From Aminobacter carboxidus (lineage in GTDB: Bacteria; Pseudomonadota; Alphaproteobacteria; Rhizobiales; Rhizobiaceae), in assembly GCF_014863355.1 (NCBI RefSeq), contig NZ_JACZEP010000008.1:1-64000 (forward strand): a stretch of 64,000 bases of DNA. The letters are read 5' to 3'. The notes below the pieces were generated by a model. It was given only the letters and a program-made list of their open reading frames with translations. It had not been told where the DNA came from and ran no database searches. Shown in pieces: positions 25,354 through 34,664 of the stretch; position 1 is the stretch's first letter, and each line of letters opens with the position of its first letter. The position numbers and the translations under genes are program-made.

Positions 25354-26182
25354 CCTCCTGGCCGAGGCACATGTAGAGCGTGCCGGTGCAGGTGAGCCGC
25401 ACGCGATTGCAGCTCTCGCAGAAATTATGCGTCATCGGCGTGATGAAGCCCAGCTTTCCGCCGGTTTCAGCGACATCGACGTAACGTGCCGGTCCGCCTG
25501 TCTTGAACGGGATGTCGGTCAGGGTGAACTGGCGTTCGAGATTGGCCCTCAGCAGCGACAGCGGCAGGTACTGGTCGGTGCGGTCAGCATCGATCTCGCC
25601 CATCGGCATCGTTTCGATGACCGTCAGGTCCATGCCGCGGCCATTGGCCCAGCGCAGGATTTCGGGGATTTCAGTATCGTTGAAGTCCTTGAGCGCGACG
25701 GCATTGATCTTGATGTGCAGGCCGGCCGCCTGGGCGGCGTCGATGCCTTCCATCACCTTGGCAAGGTGGCCCCAGCGCGTGATGGCGTGGAACTTGTCGG
25801 GGTCGAGCGTGTCGAGCGAGACGTTGATGCGCTTGACGCCGCAATCGGCGAGCTCCTGAGCGAAGCGCGACAGCTGCGAGCCGTTGGTCGTCAGCGTCAG
25901 CTCTTCCAGTGCGCCGCTGTCGATATGGCGCGACAGCTGGCGAATGAGGTGCATGACATTCTTGCGCACCAAAGGTTCGCCGCCGGTCAGGCGCAGCTTT
26001 TTGACGCCCTTTTCGACGAAGACGGTGCACAGCCTGTCGAGCTCTTCGAGCGACAGCAGGTCTTTCTTGGGCAGGAAGGCCATGTCTTCGGCCATGCAAT
26101 AGGTGCAGCGGAAATCGCAGCGATCCGTGACCGACACGCGCAGATAGCTGATCGAGCGACCGAAAGGATCGATCATGTCCAT
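25187..26182 (-). CDS. moaA: GTP 3',8-cyclase MoaA
   Basis: Radical-SAM enzyme for the first step of molybdenum-cofactor synthesis. 331 residues. The N-terminal cluster motif is [14 protein letters not shown] (CxxxCxxC). SAM-binding GGEPLVRKN and a second iron-sulfur site [18 protein letters not shown] are present. The protein ends VTGG, the conserved C-terminal double glycine. Its final 55 codons are duplicated at 23931-24098. The gene is intact. Confidence 0.95.
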   Translation of the reverse strand: MDMIDPFGRSISYLRVSVTDRCDFRCTYCMAEDMAFLPKKDLLSLEELDRLCTVFVEKGVKKLRLTGGEPLVRKNVMHLIRQLSRHIDSGALEELTLTTNGSQLSRFAQELADCGVKRINVSLDTLDPDKFHAITRWGHLAKVMEGIDAAQAAGLHIKINAVALKDFNDTEIPEILRWANGRGMDLTVIETMPMGEIDADRTDQYLPLSLLRANLERQFTLTDIPFKTGGPARYVDVAETGGKLGFITPMTHNFCESCNRVRLTCTGTLYMCLGQEDAADLRAPLRASEGNELLSNAIDEAIGRKPKGHDFIIDRRTNRPSVSRHMSVTGG

Positions 26183-26389
26183 GGTCTGCGCTTCCGTTTC
26201 CCTTTGCGTGGCGTCTTGTTTGACGCCTTCATGTTACGGCTATGTTGTACGCTTGGGTATGTCAATCAAGATGAAAGTTTGTTGCCTTGGGGTAGCGCGA
26301 GGCCCTTTGTCGTTTCCGGGCCCTGTTAGCACTTTTCGCAACGTCCGAAGCGCAGTAGTGAAGGGCAGTTCACAACGGCAGGGCGGATC

Positions 26390-26743
26390 ATGACGGCACC
26401 GAAGGAATTGAGGGTCTCCAAGGACCGCAAGCTGTTGACGGTGACGTTTCCGGACCATCGCCCGTTCGAACTTGCAGCCGAGCTGTTGCGCGTGCTTTCG
26501 CCTTCCGCCGAGGTGCAGGGCCATTCGCCGGAACAGCGCGTGACCGTGCCCGGCAAGAAGGACGTTGCGATCCTCAAGATCGAGCCGGTGGGCAATTATG
26601 CCGTGCGCATCACCTTCGACGATTTCCACGACACCGGCATCTTCACCTGGAACTACCTGCACACACTCGGCCACGACAAGGACAAGCGCTGGCAGGAATA
26701 TCTCGACGAACTGGCGCAGAAAGGTTTGAGCCGCGATCGCTGA
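26390..26743 (+). CDS. DUF971 domain protein
   Basis: A 117-residue protein of the DUF971 / gamma-butyrobetaine-hydroxylase N-terminal domain family: FPDHRPFELAAELLRVLSPSAEV, KKDVAILKIEPVGNYAVRITFDDFHDTGI and FTWNYLHTLG. In other proteins this fold binds zinc, but the usual Cys/His ligands are not evident here. Single-domain versions like this are common in alphaproteobacteria, with no known function. Confidence 0.85.
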   Translation: MTAPKELRVSKDRKLLTVTFPDHRPFELAAELLRVLSPSAEVQGHSPEQRVTVPGKKDVAILKIEPVGNYAVRITFDDFHDTGIFTWNYLHTLGHDKDKRWQEYLDELAQKGLSRDR

Positions 26744-26807
26744 GTGTCTTTGGCCGTTCACGTTGGCCTGCTAAGCGCAGCAGCATCGAAGCAGGAGGGG
26801 ATGAACG

Positions 26808-27419
26808 GTGTCGGTCATTTCAACGGTCGAACAGCTCGAGGCGCTTTATGGTGCTCCCGGCGAAACCTCGCTGGTCAAGGAACTCGACCACGTCATTCCC
26901 GAGTATGCGGCCTTCATCGAAGCATCGCCCTTCGTCTCGCTGGCGACCAGCGGTCCCGAGGGACTCGATTGCTCGCCGCGCGGCGACCTTGCCGGCTTTG
27001 TCCGCATCCACGATCCGCGTACGCTGATGATGCCGGACCGCCGCGGCAACAACCGCGCGGATTCGCTGAGGAATATCATCCGCGATCCCAAGGTGGCACT
27101 GCTGTTTTTGGTGCCCGGCTCAGGCACGACGCTGCGCGTCAATGGCCGTGCTCACATCAGCGTCGATGCCGAGCTTTGTGCGTCGTTCACCGTCGAAGGC
27201 AAGCCGGCACGTTCGGTGACGGTGATCGATGTCGATGCCGTCTACTTCCAGTGCGCGCGAGCGATCGTACGGTCGGAGCTGTGGAATCCGGAACGCCATG
27301 TCGATCCGAAGGCGCTGCCGACGCCGGGCCAGATCCTTGCCGTCACCAGCCGCGCCAGCATCGACGGCGAAACCTATGACCGCGAATGGCCCGAGCGCGC
27401 CAAGAAGTCGATGTGGTAG
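26808..27419 (+). CDS. Pyridoxamine 5'-phosphate oxidase-like flavoprotein
   Basis: A 203-residue protein of the PNPOx-like split-barrel FMN family: SPFVSLATSGPEGLDCSPRGD, IHDPRTLMMPDRRGNNRADSL, IIRDPKVALLFLVPGSG, and GRAHISVDA. The start is GTG 26808 after AGGAGGGG. MSMEG-like FMN-binding residues are plausible. It lacks the C-terminal dimer tail of true PdxH, so pyridoxine oxidase activity is unlikely; substrate unknown. Confidence 0.82.
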   Translation: MSVISTVEQLEALYGAPGETSLVKELDHVIPEYAAFIEASPFVSLATSGPEGLDCSPRGDLAGFVRIHDPRTLMMPDRRGNNRADSLRNIIRDPKVALLFLVPGSGTTLRVNGRAHISVDAELCASFTVEGKPARSVTVIDVDAVYFQCARAIVRSELWNPERHVDPKALPTPGQILAVTSRASIDGETYDREWPERAKKSMW

Positions 27420-27562
27420 GGACCTGCGGGTAGGAAAATCCTGCGAAGTCGGGAAGAATGACGAAAAGCAGGCTTCCAGGCCTCAAAACAAAGTGATTGC
27501 CCCCGGCGTAACTTCGACGGCATTCGCGACGTATACCGGCAAAATTGCTGGAGTTATCCTGA

Positions 27563-28447
27563 ATGACGCCCTGGACAGACCGCGCCGGAAACCTATCGCC
27601 GCTGAAGGCCGTGGCATTTGCCGGCACATTGGTGCCCGCACTGCTGCTTGCCTATTACGCGGTGAAAGGCTTTCCGCAAGGCGCTGGCGCCAGCACGCTG
27701 CTCGGCCCACGGCCGTTCACCGCCGCCATCCATGAAACCGGCGACTGGGCGATCCGCTTCCTGCTGATGTCGCTGGCGGTGACGCCGCTGCGCCGCATCG
27801 GGCAATGGCCGAAGCTGATCCTCATCCGGCGCATGCTCGGGATCGCTGCGCTCGCCTACGCGCTCGGTCATCTCGTACTCTACTTCTTCGACCAGAACTG
27901 GGATGTCGTCCGCGCCGTCAGCGAGATCGCGCTGCGCATCTATCTCACCATCGGCTTCGTCGCGCTGCTCGGGCTTGTCGCTCTCGGTGCGACGTCGACC
28001 GACGCGGCGATCAAGAAGCTTGGTCGCAACTGGAACCGGCTGCACAAGATCGTCTATGGCATCGGTATCCTAGCTGCGCTGCATTTTTTCATGCAGTCCA
28101 AGGCCGATGTCTATGAGCCGACGCTGATGGCGGGCTTTTTCATGCTCTTGATGTTCTACCGGCTGGCGCACTGGCGCGGGCTCAGCCTGATGTCGCCGCT
28201 GGTGCTGATCGCGATTGCAGTTGCTGCTGCGCTGTCGACGGTGGTTGTCGAGGCGGCCTGGTATGGGCTGGCGACCGGCGTGCCGCCGAGCCGCGTTCTG
28301 TGGGCAAACCTGCAGTTTTCCTACACTATCCGGCCCGGCTGGTGGGTGCTGGCGACGGGCCTTGGCGTGGCGGCGCTCGGCTTCGTCAGGTCGATGGGTA
28401 AGGCGGAAGCGCCGCGGGGCAGGCGAGCCGCCAGGGCCGCCGCCTGA
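27563..28447 (+). CDS. msrQ: Heme-binding membrane subunit MsrQ
   Basis: Inner-membrane b-heme protein that passes electrons from quinones to the periplasmic methionine-sulfoxide reductase MsrP. 294 residues with about six spans. Family blocks: HETGDWAIRFLLMSLAVTPLR, LGIAALAYALGHLVLYF and NRLHKIVYGIGILAALHFF, which contain the heme-ligand histidines. No msrP lies upstream, where it usually is; see findings. A 60-residue C-terminal extension with RRAARAAA is poorly conserved. Confidence 0.88.
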   Translation: MTPWTDRAGNLSPLKAVAFAGTLVPALLLAYYAVKGFPQGAGASTLLGPRPFTAAIHETGDWAIRFLLMSLAVTPLRRIGQWPKLILIRRMLGIAALAYALGHLVLYFFDQNWDVVRAVSEIALRIYLTIGFVALLGLVALGATSTDAAIKKLGRNWNRLHKIVYGIGILAALHFFMQSKADVYEPTLMAGFFMLLMFYRLAHWRGLSLMSPLVLIAIAVAAALSTVVVEAAWYGLATGVPPSRVLWANLQFSYTIRPGWWVLATGLGVAALGFVRSMGKAEAPRGRRAARAAA

Positions 28448-28451
28448 GCGA

Positions 28452-28922
28452 CTATTCCTTCAGCGCGTCGGCGACACGCAGCATGTGTGCGCCGATCAGG
28501 TCGCATTGTTCCGGCGTCGACGAGCTCATCGCCTTTTCGATCAGCGCGCCATAGGTTTTCAGCGCCCGCATCAGCAAGGTGCCGCCGTCTTCGGTCAGCG
28601 TCAGCCGCATCACCCGGCGATCCTTGGCGTCGGCCTCGCGCCGCACCAGCGCGCGCTTTTCCAACTGCGGCAGCAGCATGGTGATGTTCGAACGCCCGAC
28701 CAGCAGCTTGCGTGCCAGGTCGTGCTGCGAAATGCCGGGATGGCGATAGAGATTCATCAGGACATCGAGCTGCGCCGGCTTGAGATCGTGCGGCTGCAAC
28801 GCGCTCGCCAGGGCACGCTCCATCGAGTGGCACGCCTTGGCCACGGCAACCCAGTTTCTGAACCGCGGGTTATCCCACGGCAAATCTTGTTTATTGTTCA
28901 TGATTGAACTATTATTGTTCAT
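28452..28922 (-). CDS. MarR-family transcriptional regulator
   Basis: A 156-residue winged-helix regulator: QLDVLMNLYRHPGISQHDLARKLLVGRSNITMLLPQLEKRALVRREADAKDRRVMRLTLTEDG in overall arrangement (split in text to motifs QHDLARKLLVGRSNITMLL and DAKDRRVMRLTLTEDG, the wing). Two possible ATGs (28922, 28901) lie inside the duplicated operator, so start choice is uncertain. Divergent from an alpha/beta hydrolase gene and probably controls it and itself. Confidence 0.88.
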   Translation of the reverse strand: MNNNSSIMNNKQDLPWDNPRFRNWVAVAKACHSMERALASALQPHDLKPAQLDVLMNLYRHPGISQHDLARKLLVGRSNITMLLPQLEKRALVRREADAKDRRVMRLTLTEDGGTLLMRALKTYGALIEKAMSSSTPEQCDLIGAHMLRVADALKE

Positions 28923-28930
28923 GATTGAAC
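28891..28930. promoter_or_regulatory. Twin operator of the MarR gene
   Basis: A perfect 19-bp direct repeat (28891-28909 and 28912-28930) with a 21-bp period, two turns of B-DNA. Each copy contains GTTCA-TGAT-TGAAC, a perfect 5-bp inverted repeat. It lies over the start of marR and 20 bp before the hydrolase ATG, a natural autorepression site. Confidence 0.7.
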
Positions 28931-28949
28931 TTATGGATGGACGACCACT

Positions 28950-29855
28950 ATGGCATCAATCGGATTGAAGGTCATCCGGCGGCTGTTCGGTGCAGCCGAG
29001 CTGGTTTCGCCACGTCTCGCCGGCCGTGCGGCATTCGAGCTTTTCCGGCGAACGCCAAGCCAGCGTTCCCTGACATCGGGCGAGAGGCGTGCCATCGGCA
29101 ACGCGTCCGGCTTCATGGCCGAGGCCCGCCATCACCGAATCAAGACCCTGCGCGGCTGTGTGGCGATGCACGAGTTTCGCCCCGATGGGGCAAGCAGGGG
29201 CACAGTACTTGTCATCCATGGCTGGCGTTCGCGGACCGAGTACATGCAGGCGCTGATCGAAGGCTACAGGGAGGCCGGCATGCGCGTGATCTCGCTCGAC
29301 CTGCCGGGCCATGGCGGCTCGCTCGGGCGCGCGCTCGACATGGCCAAGGCCGTCGAGGCGGCCACGCTTGCCGGCCAGTGGTTCGGGCCGTTCGAGGCGA
29401 TCGTTGGCCATTCCTTTGGCGGTGCGGTTGCCGTCAACGCCGCCGCTGGAACGGTCAAGGGCTTTGAACCGCTGTCAGCCAAGCGGCTGGTGCTGGTTGC
29501 CGCTCCCGATTCGATGCCGAAGCTGTTCGACGATTTCGGCCGCTATCTCCATCTCGGGCCAAAGACGCAGCAGGCGATCTCGGGGCAGGTGCAGCGTGTG
29601 ACCGGGACCCCGATCAGCCAGTTCGTCGGTTCCAGGCTGCTGATGCGCCTGGCTACCCCGACCCTTGTCATCCACGCCTCCGACGATAGGGAAGTGTCCG
29701 CCAGCGAAGCGAAGGCAATGGCTGGTGCGGGCGGGCATGTCAGGCTGTTCTGGGCCGACGGCCTTGGCCACCGGCGTATCCTTTCGAGCGCCAAGGTCGT
29801 GGCCGAGGCTGTCGGCTTTCTCGAGGCTGCGCGAGAACTCGACACGGTTCACTAG
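28950..29855 (+). CDS. Alpha/beta-fold hydrolase
   Basis: A 301-residue hydrolase with the oxyanion segment VIHGWRSRTEY, nucleophile elbow VGHSFGGAV (Ser), and a C-terminal acid/His region (VIHASDDREVSASEAK and GLGHRRIL). No lid domain is obvious. It is read divergently from marR with the operator overlapping its promoter. The substrate is unknown; an ester or lactone is plausible. Confidence 0.85.
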   Translation: MASIGLKVIRRLFGAAELVSPRLAGRAAFELFRRTPSQRSLTSGERRAIGNASGFMAEARHHRIKTLRGCVAMHEFRPDGASRGTVLVIHGWRSRTEYMQALIEGYREAGMRVISLDLPGHGGSLGRALDMAKAVEAATLAGQWFGPFEAIVGHSFGGAVAVNAAAGTVKGFEPLSAKRLVLVAAPDSMPKLFDDFGRYLHLGPKTQQAISGQVQRVTGTPISQFVGSRLLMRLATPTLVIHASDDREVSASEAKAMAGAGGHVRLFWADGLGHRRILSSAKVVAEAVGFLEAARELDTVH

Positions 29856-29896
29856 CCGGTCGCTGGTTCCGCGACGGTTGCGCCGGTCACCGAGGC

Positions 29897-30826
29897 TCAG
29901 CCCTGGTTCTCCAGTGCTGCCCTCAGCATGTCATAGGTCGGCGCCAGTTCGCGGAGGGCGGCGGCGGCCGAGGCGTCATGACCGACGACGAGCGGATACT
30001 GCATGCCACCGATCAGGCGCGCCTGTTTGCCCGCGATGCGCGCCGCCTCGGTGTATCCGGCACGCTCCAGGCAGGTTGCGGCGTCCGCCGCGCGGCGTGC
30101 CCCGGCCCGGACGGCGAAGTGGATCATGTGGCCCCGCAGGTCCTGGTTGCACCTGGGCTCGATCAGGCGCGCCAGCGCCTCGGCGGCTGCAGCGTTACCC
30201 GAGCTTCCCTGCGGCATGTCGTGCTCTCCATCCATCGACAGCCAGCGAATCGCTGACGGGATCGACGCCTTGATCGCGTCGACATCTGCGATGTCAGCTA
30301 TCCGCTTGAAGGCGGTACGCATCGTGTAGGGCGTCCCATAGATCAGCGTTTTTGCGCTCCAGGCGGCCATAAAGTCGGCGAGTGGCAGGCGGGCGTAGGG
30401 GTAGCCCTGCGGATCGTGCATCAGGATGCTGTCATCGTCGACTTCGATGGCGACGACGTAATGATCGGCCTCGATCGGGCCGCGCATGCGGGGCTGGTGC
30501 CGGAGATGCCCCATCTCGACCGGACCGATCCAGACCGGGCCGACGGCCAGGGCTTCCTTGAGCCGTGCCAGGGCTTCCTCAGCGTTGCCACCCTGGGCAA
30601 CTATCGATGTCCATCCAAGAGCCAAGAGCGCGTCCTCAAAACCTTTCTCCGGGTCCCAGCCATAGGGGTCGAAGAAGGGCATCTTGCCGCCGATCAGCTG
30701 CATCCCGAACGGGCCGCCGATGGCCACCTCGATGACCGCGGTCGACGGCGCATCGGCTCCGAACATCATGGCGAAGGAATTGGCGTAGCAATACGGGCCG
30801 GAGCCGGTGTAGGCAAAATGGGTCAT
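29897..30826 (-). CDS. BtrH/C39-like cysteine hydrolase domain protein
   Basis: A 309-residue protein from ATG 30826. The N-terminus GSGPYCYANSFAMMFG puts Cys13 in the place of the catalytic Cys of papain-like C39/BtrH_N folds. ADHYVVAIEVDDDSILMHDPQGYPYARL supplies the His and Asp of the triad. The C-terminal half is helical (AAEALARLIEPRCN, ATCLERAGYTEAARIAGK). BtrH-type domains transfer or cleave acyl groups; this one has no known pathway. It is 12 bp from the MerR gene, suggesting a regulated pair. Confidence 0.7.
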   Translation of the reverse strand: MTHFAYTGSGPYCYANSFAMMFGADAPSTAVIEVAIGGPFGMQLIGGKMPFFDPYGWDPEKGFEDALLALGWTSIVAQGGNAEEALARLKEALAVGPVWIGPVEMGHLRHQPRMRGPIEADHYVVAIEVDDDSILMHDPQGYPYARLPLADFMAAWSAKTLIYGTPYTMRTAFKRIADIADVDAIKASIPSAIRWLSMDGEHDMPQGSSGNAAAAEALARLIEPRCNQDLRGHMIHFAVRAGARRAADAATCLERAGYTEAARIAGKQARLIGGMQYPLVVGHDASAAAALRELAPTYDMLRAALENQG

Positions 30827-30837
30827 GGAGGGGTCTC

Positions 30838-31644
30838 TTACTGGCTGATCGGATAGGCGACGTCGAAGCGCGCGCCTCGGGTTCCGGGATAGGTTTCGCG
30901 AGGGCTGCCGATGCAACTGATGTCGCTCCGCGCGTCCAGCCATCCTTCAAGGGCGTCGTAGACGTGCATGACGAGGGGAAAATCCTCATAGGCCTTGGGC
31001 ACGGGCAGATAGACTTCGCGGCGCGCCGGCTGCAACCTGATGAGCAGGTCGCCAGCCGGTTCGAGACTTCCCTCAAAGGCGACGGCAACCTCGACGAGAC
31101 CCTCGCTGTCGCGGCTGACGAGGTCGTGAAAATGCACGCTCATCAATCCGCCGTCAGCTAATCCCGTGGCGCGCAGGTGGGCGCGGATGTCCGTTTCGGC
31201 CTCAGCGATGAAATCGTCCAGCGTCTGGACGCCGACCTGGCGTTGTCGCGAGATGACCTTGCCGGCCGGTATCTCGCGGAGGCTGATCGCTGCCGCGAGT
31301 GCAGTGTCGCCGCCTTCGGTTTGCCGGGAGAGGGCACGCACGAGCTCGATCTGCTCGGCAAGCCTGTCGTTCTGCGCGCCGAGCCAGCTTTGCAACTCGA
31401 CGACGCGCGCTTGCGGCGTCAGGTCCAGCAGTTGCGCGATGCGGGCGATTGGCAGATCCAGCCGACGCAGGCGCGCGATCAACCGTGCCCGGGGCGCCTG
31501 CGACGACGCGTAGTAACGATAGCCGGTCTGCGGATCGATGCGCACCGGCAACAGCAGGCCTTGCTCGGCATAAAGCCGCAATGCCTTGGGCGACAGTCGC
31601 GTGGCGGCCCCGAAACGGCCGGCGAGGAGATAGGAATCGGTCAT
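30838..31644 (-). CDS. MerR-family regulator with GyrI-like effector domain
   Basis: A 268-residue protein. The N-terminal MerR helix-turn-helix (FGAATRLSPKALRLYAEQGL, DPQTGYRYYASSQ) is followed by a coiled coil (ELQSWLGAQNDRLAEQIE) and a C-terminal GyrI-like ligand domain (LREIPAGKVISRQRQV, FEGSLEPAGDLLIRLQPA, REVYLPVPKAYEDFP, ARFDVAYPIS). This is the BmrR/TipA arrangement, which senses drug-like molecules. It is followed by the C39-like gene. Confidence 0.88.
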   Translation of the reverse strand: MTDSYLLAGRFGAATRLSPKALRLYAEQGLLLPVRIDPQTGYRYYASSQAPRARLIARLRRLDLPIARIAQLLDLTPQARVVELQSWLGAQNDRLAEQIELVRALSRQTEGGDTALAAAISLREIPAGKVISRQRQVGVQTLDDFIAEAETDIRAHLRATGLADGGLMSVHFHDLVSRDSEGLVEVAVAFEGSLEPAGDLLIRLQPARREVYLPVPKAYEDFPLVMHVYDALEGWLDARSDISCIGSPRETYPGTRGARFDVAYPISQ

Positions 31645-31716
31645 GGCACCGTGTCTAGGGCTGGCCCCAGGGGCGAGGTCAAGCGCGCGATTTGCTTTCG
31701 CCGATGCCGGGGCCGA

Positions 31717-32112
31717 TCAGCCTTTCTTGTTGCCTGGTTCGACAGGCAGGCCGGCCGCGCGCCAGGCGGTGAAACCACCAAGGATGTGGCGGACCGGCTC
31801 CAGCCCCATTTCCTGCGCCGTCTTTGCGGCCAGTGCCGAGCGCCAGCCGCCGGCGCAGAAGAAGACGAAATTCTTGCCGCTGGTAAAGAAGGGCTTGTGG
31901 TAGGGGCTTTCGGGGTCGATCCAGAATTCGAGCATGCCGCGCGGGCAGTGCTGGGCGCCTGCGATCCTGCCTTCGCGCTCGACCTCGCGTGGATCACGCA
32001 GGTCGATGAAGATGGTCTCGGTGTCGTCGAGCAGGGTTGCCGCTTCCTCCGGCGACACCACCTCGACCACAGCATTGGCCTCGTCGAGCAGTTCCCTGTA
32101 GCCCTTCTTCAC
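31717..32112 (-). CDS. Rhodanese-like sulfurtransferase
   Basis: A 131-residue single-domain rhodanese. It has TIFIDLRDPREVEREGRI and the active-site loop FFCAGGWRSALAA, whose Cys would carry the persulfide. GTG 32112 is the only reasonable start. GFTAWRAAGLPVEP is the usual C-terminus. Likely cytosolic. Confidence 0.88.
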   Translation of the reverse strand: MKKGYRELLDEANAVVEVVSPEEAATLLDDTETIFIDLRDPREVEREGRIAGAQHCPRGMLEFWIDPESPYHKPFFTSGKNFVFFCAGGWRSALAAKTAQEMGLEPVRHILGGFTAWRAAGLPVEPGNKKG

Positions 32113-32387
32113 CTTGCCCTCGCGTCAATTCGGCCCAATTTCAGCTTGTGGATCCAAGTGATCGCATGAAGCGTCAAGGCTGTCATCGCTGATGAATTGT
32201 GCCACCTTCCGGTTTGCCTCACGATGATGTGAAACTGTTCGGCAACAGCTGCCGGGAAATTTATGAAAGCTTAACGTTATCGGTATGAATCGGGTGAGTA
32301 GCGCCTTACATCAGCCATTTGTGGGCAGGAATTCTTCCACCGGCGCATAGCGATTCCAGTGCAGTTTCCGGGCAGGGATGGTGTCTT

Positions 32388-34256
32388 ATGAAATTTTCTC
32401 TCCTGAACAGGCCGATCTCGCTTCCGCTGGCAGCCTTGGCCGCGACCGTGGCGCTCGGTGCGCCACAGGCCGGGGCGCAGAACTTCTTCGACATCCTGTT
32501 CGGCGGCAGCGGCAACCGTGCCCCCCGTCACCAGCAAGGCGAGTTTCCGCCGGCACCGGTCCAGAAGAAGCGGGCGCCCGTGGCCGCGGCCAAGATCAGC
32601 GCGCCGTCCTATTACACCTACAAGACCGACACGATGGTGACGGTCGACTTCTCCAAGCTGGTCGCCGGCACGCAGTCGGCGTCGCTGGAGCCGTCGCTAG
32701 CCGGCACCGCGTTTCGTGAAGCGCTGGCCGGGCTCGATGCGTTCGATCTCGTTGCCGAAAAAGACATCGCCAAGGGCCTGCTCGACTACTATGTGGCCAA
32801 TCCCGATTTCATCTGGGTCACCGGCCAGACCGCAAACAGCCGCGCAGAAGACGCGATCAGGACCTTGAGCGATGCCGCCAGCCACGGGCTGATGCCGGCC
32901 GACTATGCGGTTTCGGTGCCGCCGGCGGCCTATGCGATGGACGACACCGTAGGCCGGATGAAGACGCTCATCCGTTTCGAGATGGCGATGTCGGCGCGGG
33001 TGCTGCGCTATGCGCATGATGCGCAAGGCGGCCGGATCGATCCGAACCGTATCTCCGGCTATTACGATTTCACGCCCAAGCCGCTCGACATGGCCGCCAT
33101 TCTGAAGAGCCTCAGCCAGTCGATTGACGCCAGGGCCTTCCTCGAAGCATTCCACCCGCAGAATCCTGAATACAAGGCGCTGCGCGTCGAACTCGAGGCG
33201 CTCAAGGCGAGCGAGGAAAACGACATCGTCGTTGAAGCCAAGCTGCTGCTGAAGCCCGGCGAGACCAGCCCGGAGCTACCCAAGCTTTTGCATCTTGTCG
33301 CCCGCGACCTCGATGACGAGATGGGCGGTGAATTCGGCGAAACGCTCGCCAGGCTCGGCAACAGCGAAACCTATTCGCCCGAACTGGTTCCGGTCATCGA
33401 AGCCGTTCAAAGGCGTGCCGGGCTCAAGGCCGACGGCGTTGTCGGTCCGCGCACGGTGGCGACACTTGCCGGCACCTCGAAGGCCGACCGCCTCGACAAG
33501 GTGGTCGTCGCGCTCGAGCAGTTGCGCTGGCTGCCTTCGGACCTCGGCAGCCCACGTGTCTTCATCAACCAGCCGGCCTACACCGCGAGCTACATCGACG
33601 GCGGTGTTGAAAAGCTCAAGATGCGCACGGTCATCGGCAAGACCACCAACCAGACCAGCTTCTTCCAGGACGAGATCGAGCAGGTCGACTACAATCCCTA
33701 TTGGGGCGTGCCGCAGTCGATCATCGTCAACGAGATGTTGCCGCGCCTGCGCAACGATCCGAGCTATCTCGACCGCGCCGGCTATGAAGTCACCGATTCG
33801 CGTGGCCAGCGCATTCCGTCATCGGCGATCAACTGGGGCCAGTACGGCTCGAAGGTGCCCTTCAGCGTGCGCCAGGCACCGAGCGAAGCCAATGCCTTGG
33901 GCGAGCTCAAGATCCTGTTCCCCAACAAGCATGCCATTTACATGCACGACACGCCGCAAAAGGCGCTGTTCGACCGCGACAGCCGCGCCTTCAGCCATGG
34001 CTGCATCCGCTTGTCCGATCCGCGCGGCATGGCAGCCGCGGTGCTCGGCACAGACGTCGACCACATCGCCGCCAAGCTGAAACAGGGCCATTCCTTCGAG
34101 AAGTTGACGCGTAAGATCCCTGTTTACGTCGCCTATTTCACCGCCTGGCCCGATCTTGACGGCAAGGTCGAGTATTTCGGCGACGTCTATGACCGCGATG
34201 CCAAGCTGAAGGATGCCATGACGCGTACTGATGCCGCGAGGACGCCGAGCATCTGA
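32388..34256 (+). CDS. L,D-transpeptidase, YcbB-like
   Basis: A 622-residue exported enzyme that makes 3-3 crosslinks in peptidoglycan or attaches lipoproteins. Signal peptide from Met 32388 (LNRPISLPLAALAATVALG) ending near AGAQ. An N-terminal scaffold and a peptidoglycan-binding domain (QRRAGLKADGVVGPRTVATLAG) precede the YkuD domain with catalytic Cys in SHGCIRLSDPRGMA and the His in MHDTPQKALF. The family (YcbB) fits the large size. Confidence 0.9.
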   Translation: MKFSLLNRPISLPLAALAATVALGAPQAGAQNFFDILFGGSGNRAPRHQQGEFPPAPVQKKRAPVAAAKISAPSYYTYKTDTMVTVDFSKLVAGTQSASLEPSLAGTAFREALAGLDAFDLVAEKDIAKGLLDYYVANPDFIWVTGQTANSRAEDAIRTLSDAASHGLMPADYAVSVPPAAYAMDDTVGRMKTLIRFEMAMSARVLRYAHDAQGGRIDPNRISGYYDFTPKPLDMAAILKSLSQSIDARAFLEAFHPQNPEYKALRVELEALKASEENDIVVEAKLLLKPGETSPELPKLLHLVARDLDDEMGGEFGETLARLGNSETYSPELVPVIEAVQRRAGLKADGVVGPRTVATLAGTSKADRLDKVVVALEQLRWLPSDLGSPRVFINQPAYTASYIDGGVEKLKMRTVIGKTTNQTSFFQDEIEQVDYNPYWGVPQSIIVNEMLPRLRNDPSYLDRAGYEVTDSRGQRIPSSAINWGQYGSKVPFSVRQAPSEANALGELKILFPNKHAIYMHDTPQKALFDRDSRAFSHGCIRLSDPRGMAAAVLGTDVDHIAAKLKQGHSFEKLTRKIPVYVAYFTAWPDLDGKVEYFGDVYDRDAKLKDAMTRTDAARTPSI

Positions 34257-34664
34257 TTGGGCCATCTGCCGGATAGCGCGCCGGCTCAAGTACGTTGTGC
34301 GCTCTGGCGCGGTCGATATCGCTTGCCATCCGCTCTTGTCTTTGTTTTGCAGTCGGTGTTGGCGGGATGCCAAGCCATCACCACGCATTGCGTCCCGCGC
34401 GACCCACCTACCGTAAGAGCGATCGCTGCTAGCTTGGCATGCTGGCACAGCCGGCAGAAGGCAGTGATAGGCCGAACAGACAGGTCAGGTAAAAGCCGGT
34501 AGCACCGGCTGAGCCAGAACCAGAGGGCCCACTTCAGCCTTGATCCCGGCCGCTCTCAGACTCAGAACCCTATGAGTGCTTGACGCGCCGACTTAAAATG
34601 GGGCCGAAATACGCGACAGCAGCCAAGGCGAGGCTGAGGCGTTCTGACGTAGAGAATAGAAAAA
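34257..34664. other. Gene-free region upstream of tRNA-Val
   Basis: About 400 bp without a recognised gene. One plus frame encodes LVFVLQSVLAGCQA with a lipobox-like LAGC, but with no start site or family support. The segment near 34490-34520 has a possible short hairpin. I see no RNA gene here. Confidence 0.3.

Noticed and set aside
34257-34502. A TTG-started 81-codon frame with a lipobox-like LAGC
   Set aside because: Weak start, no ribosome site, no family, and the signal peptide begins deep inside the frame.
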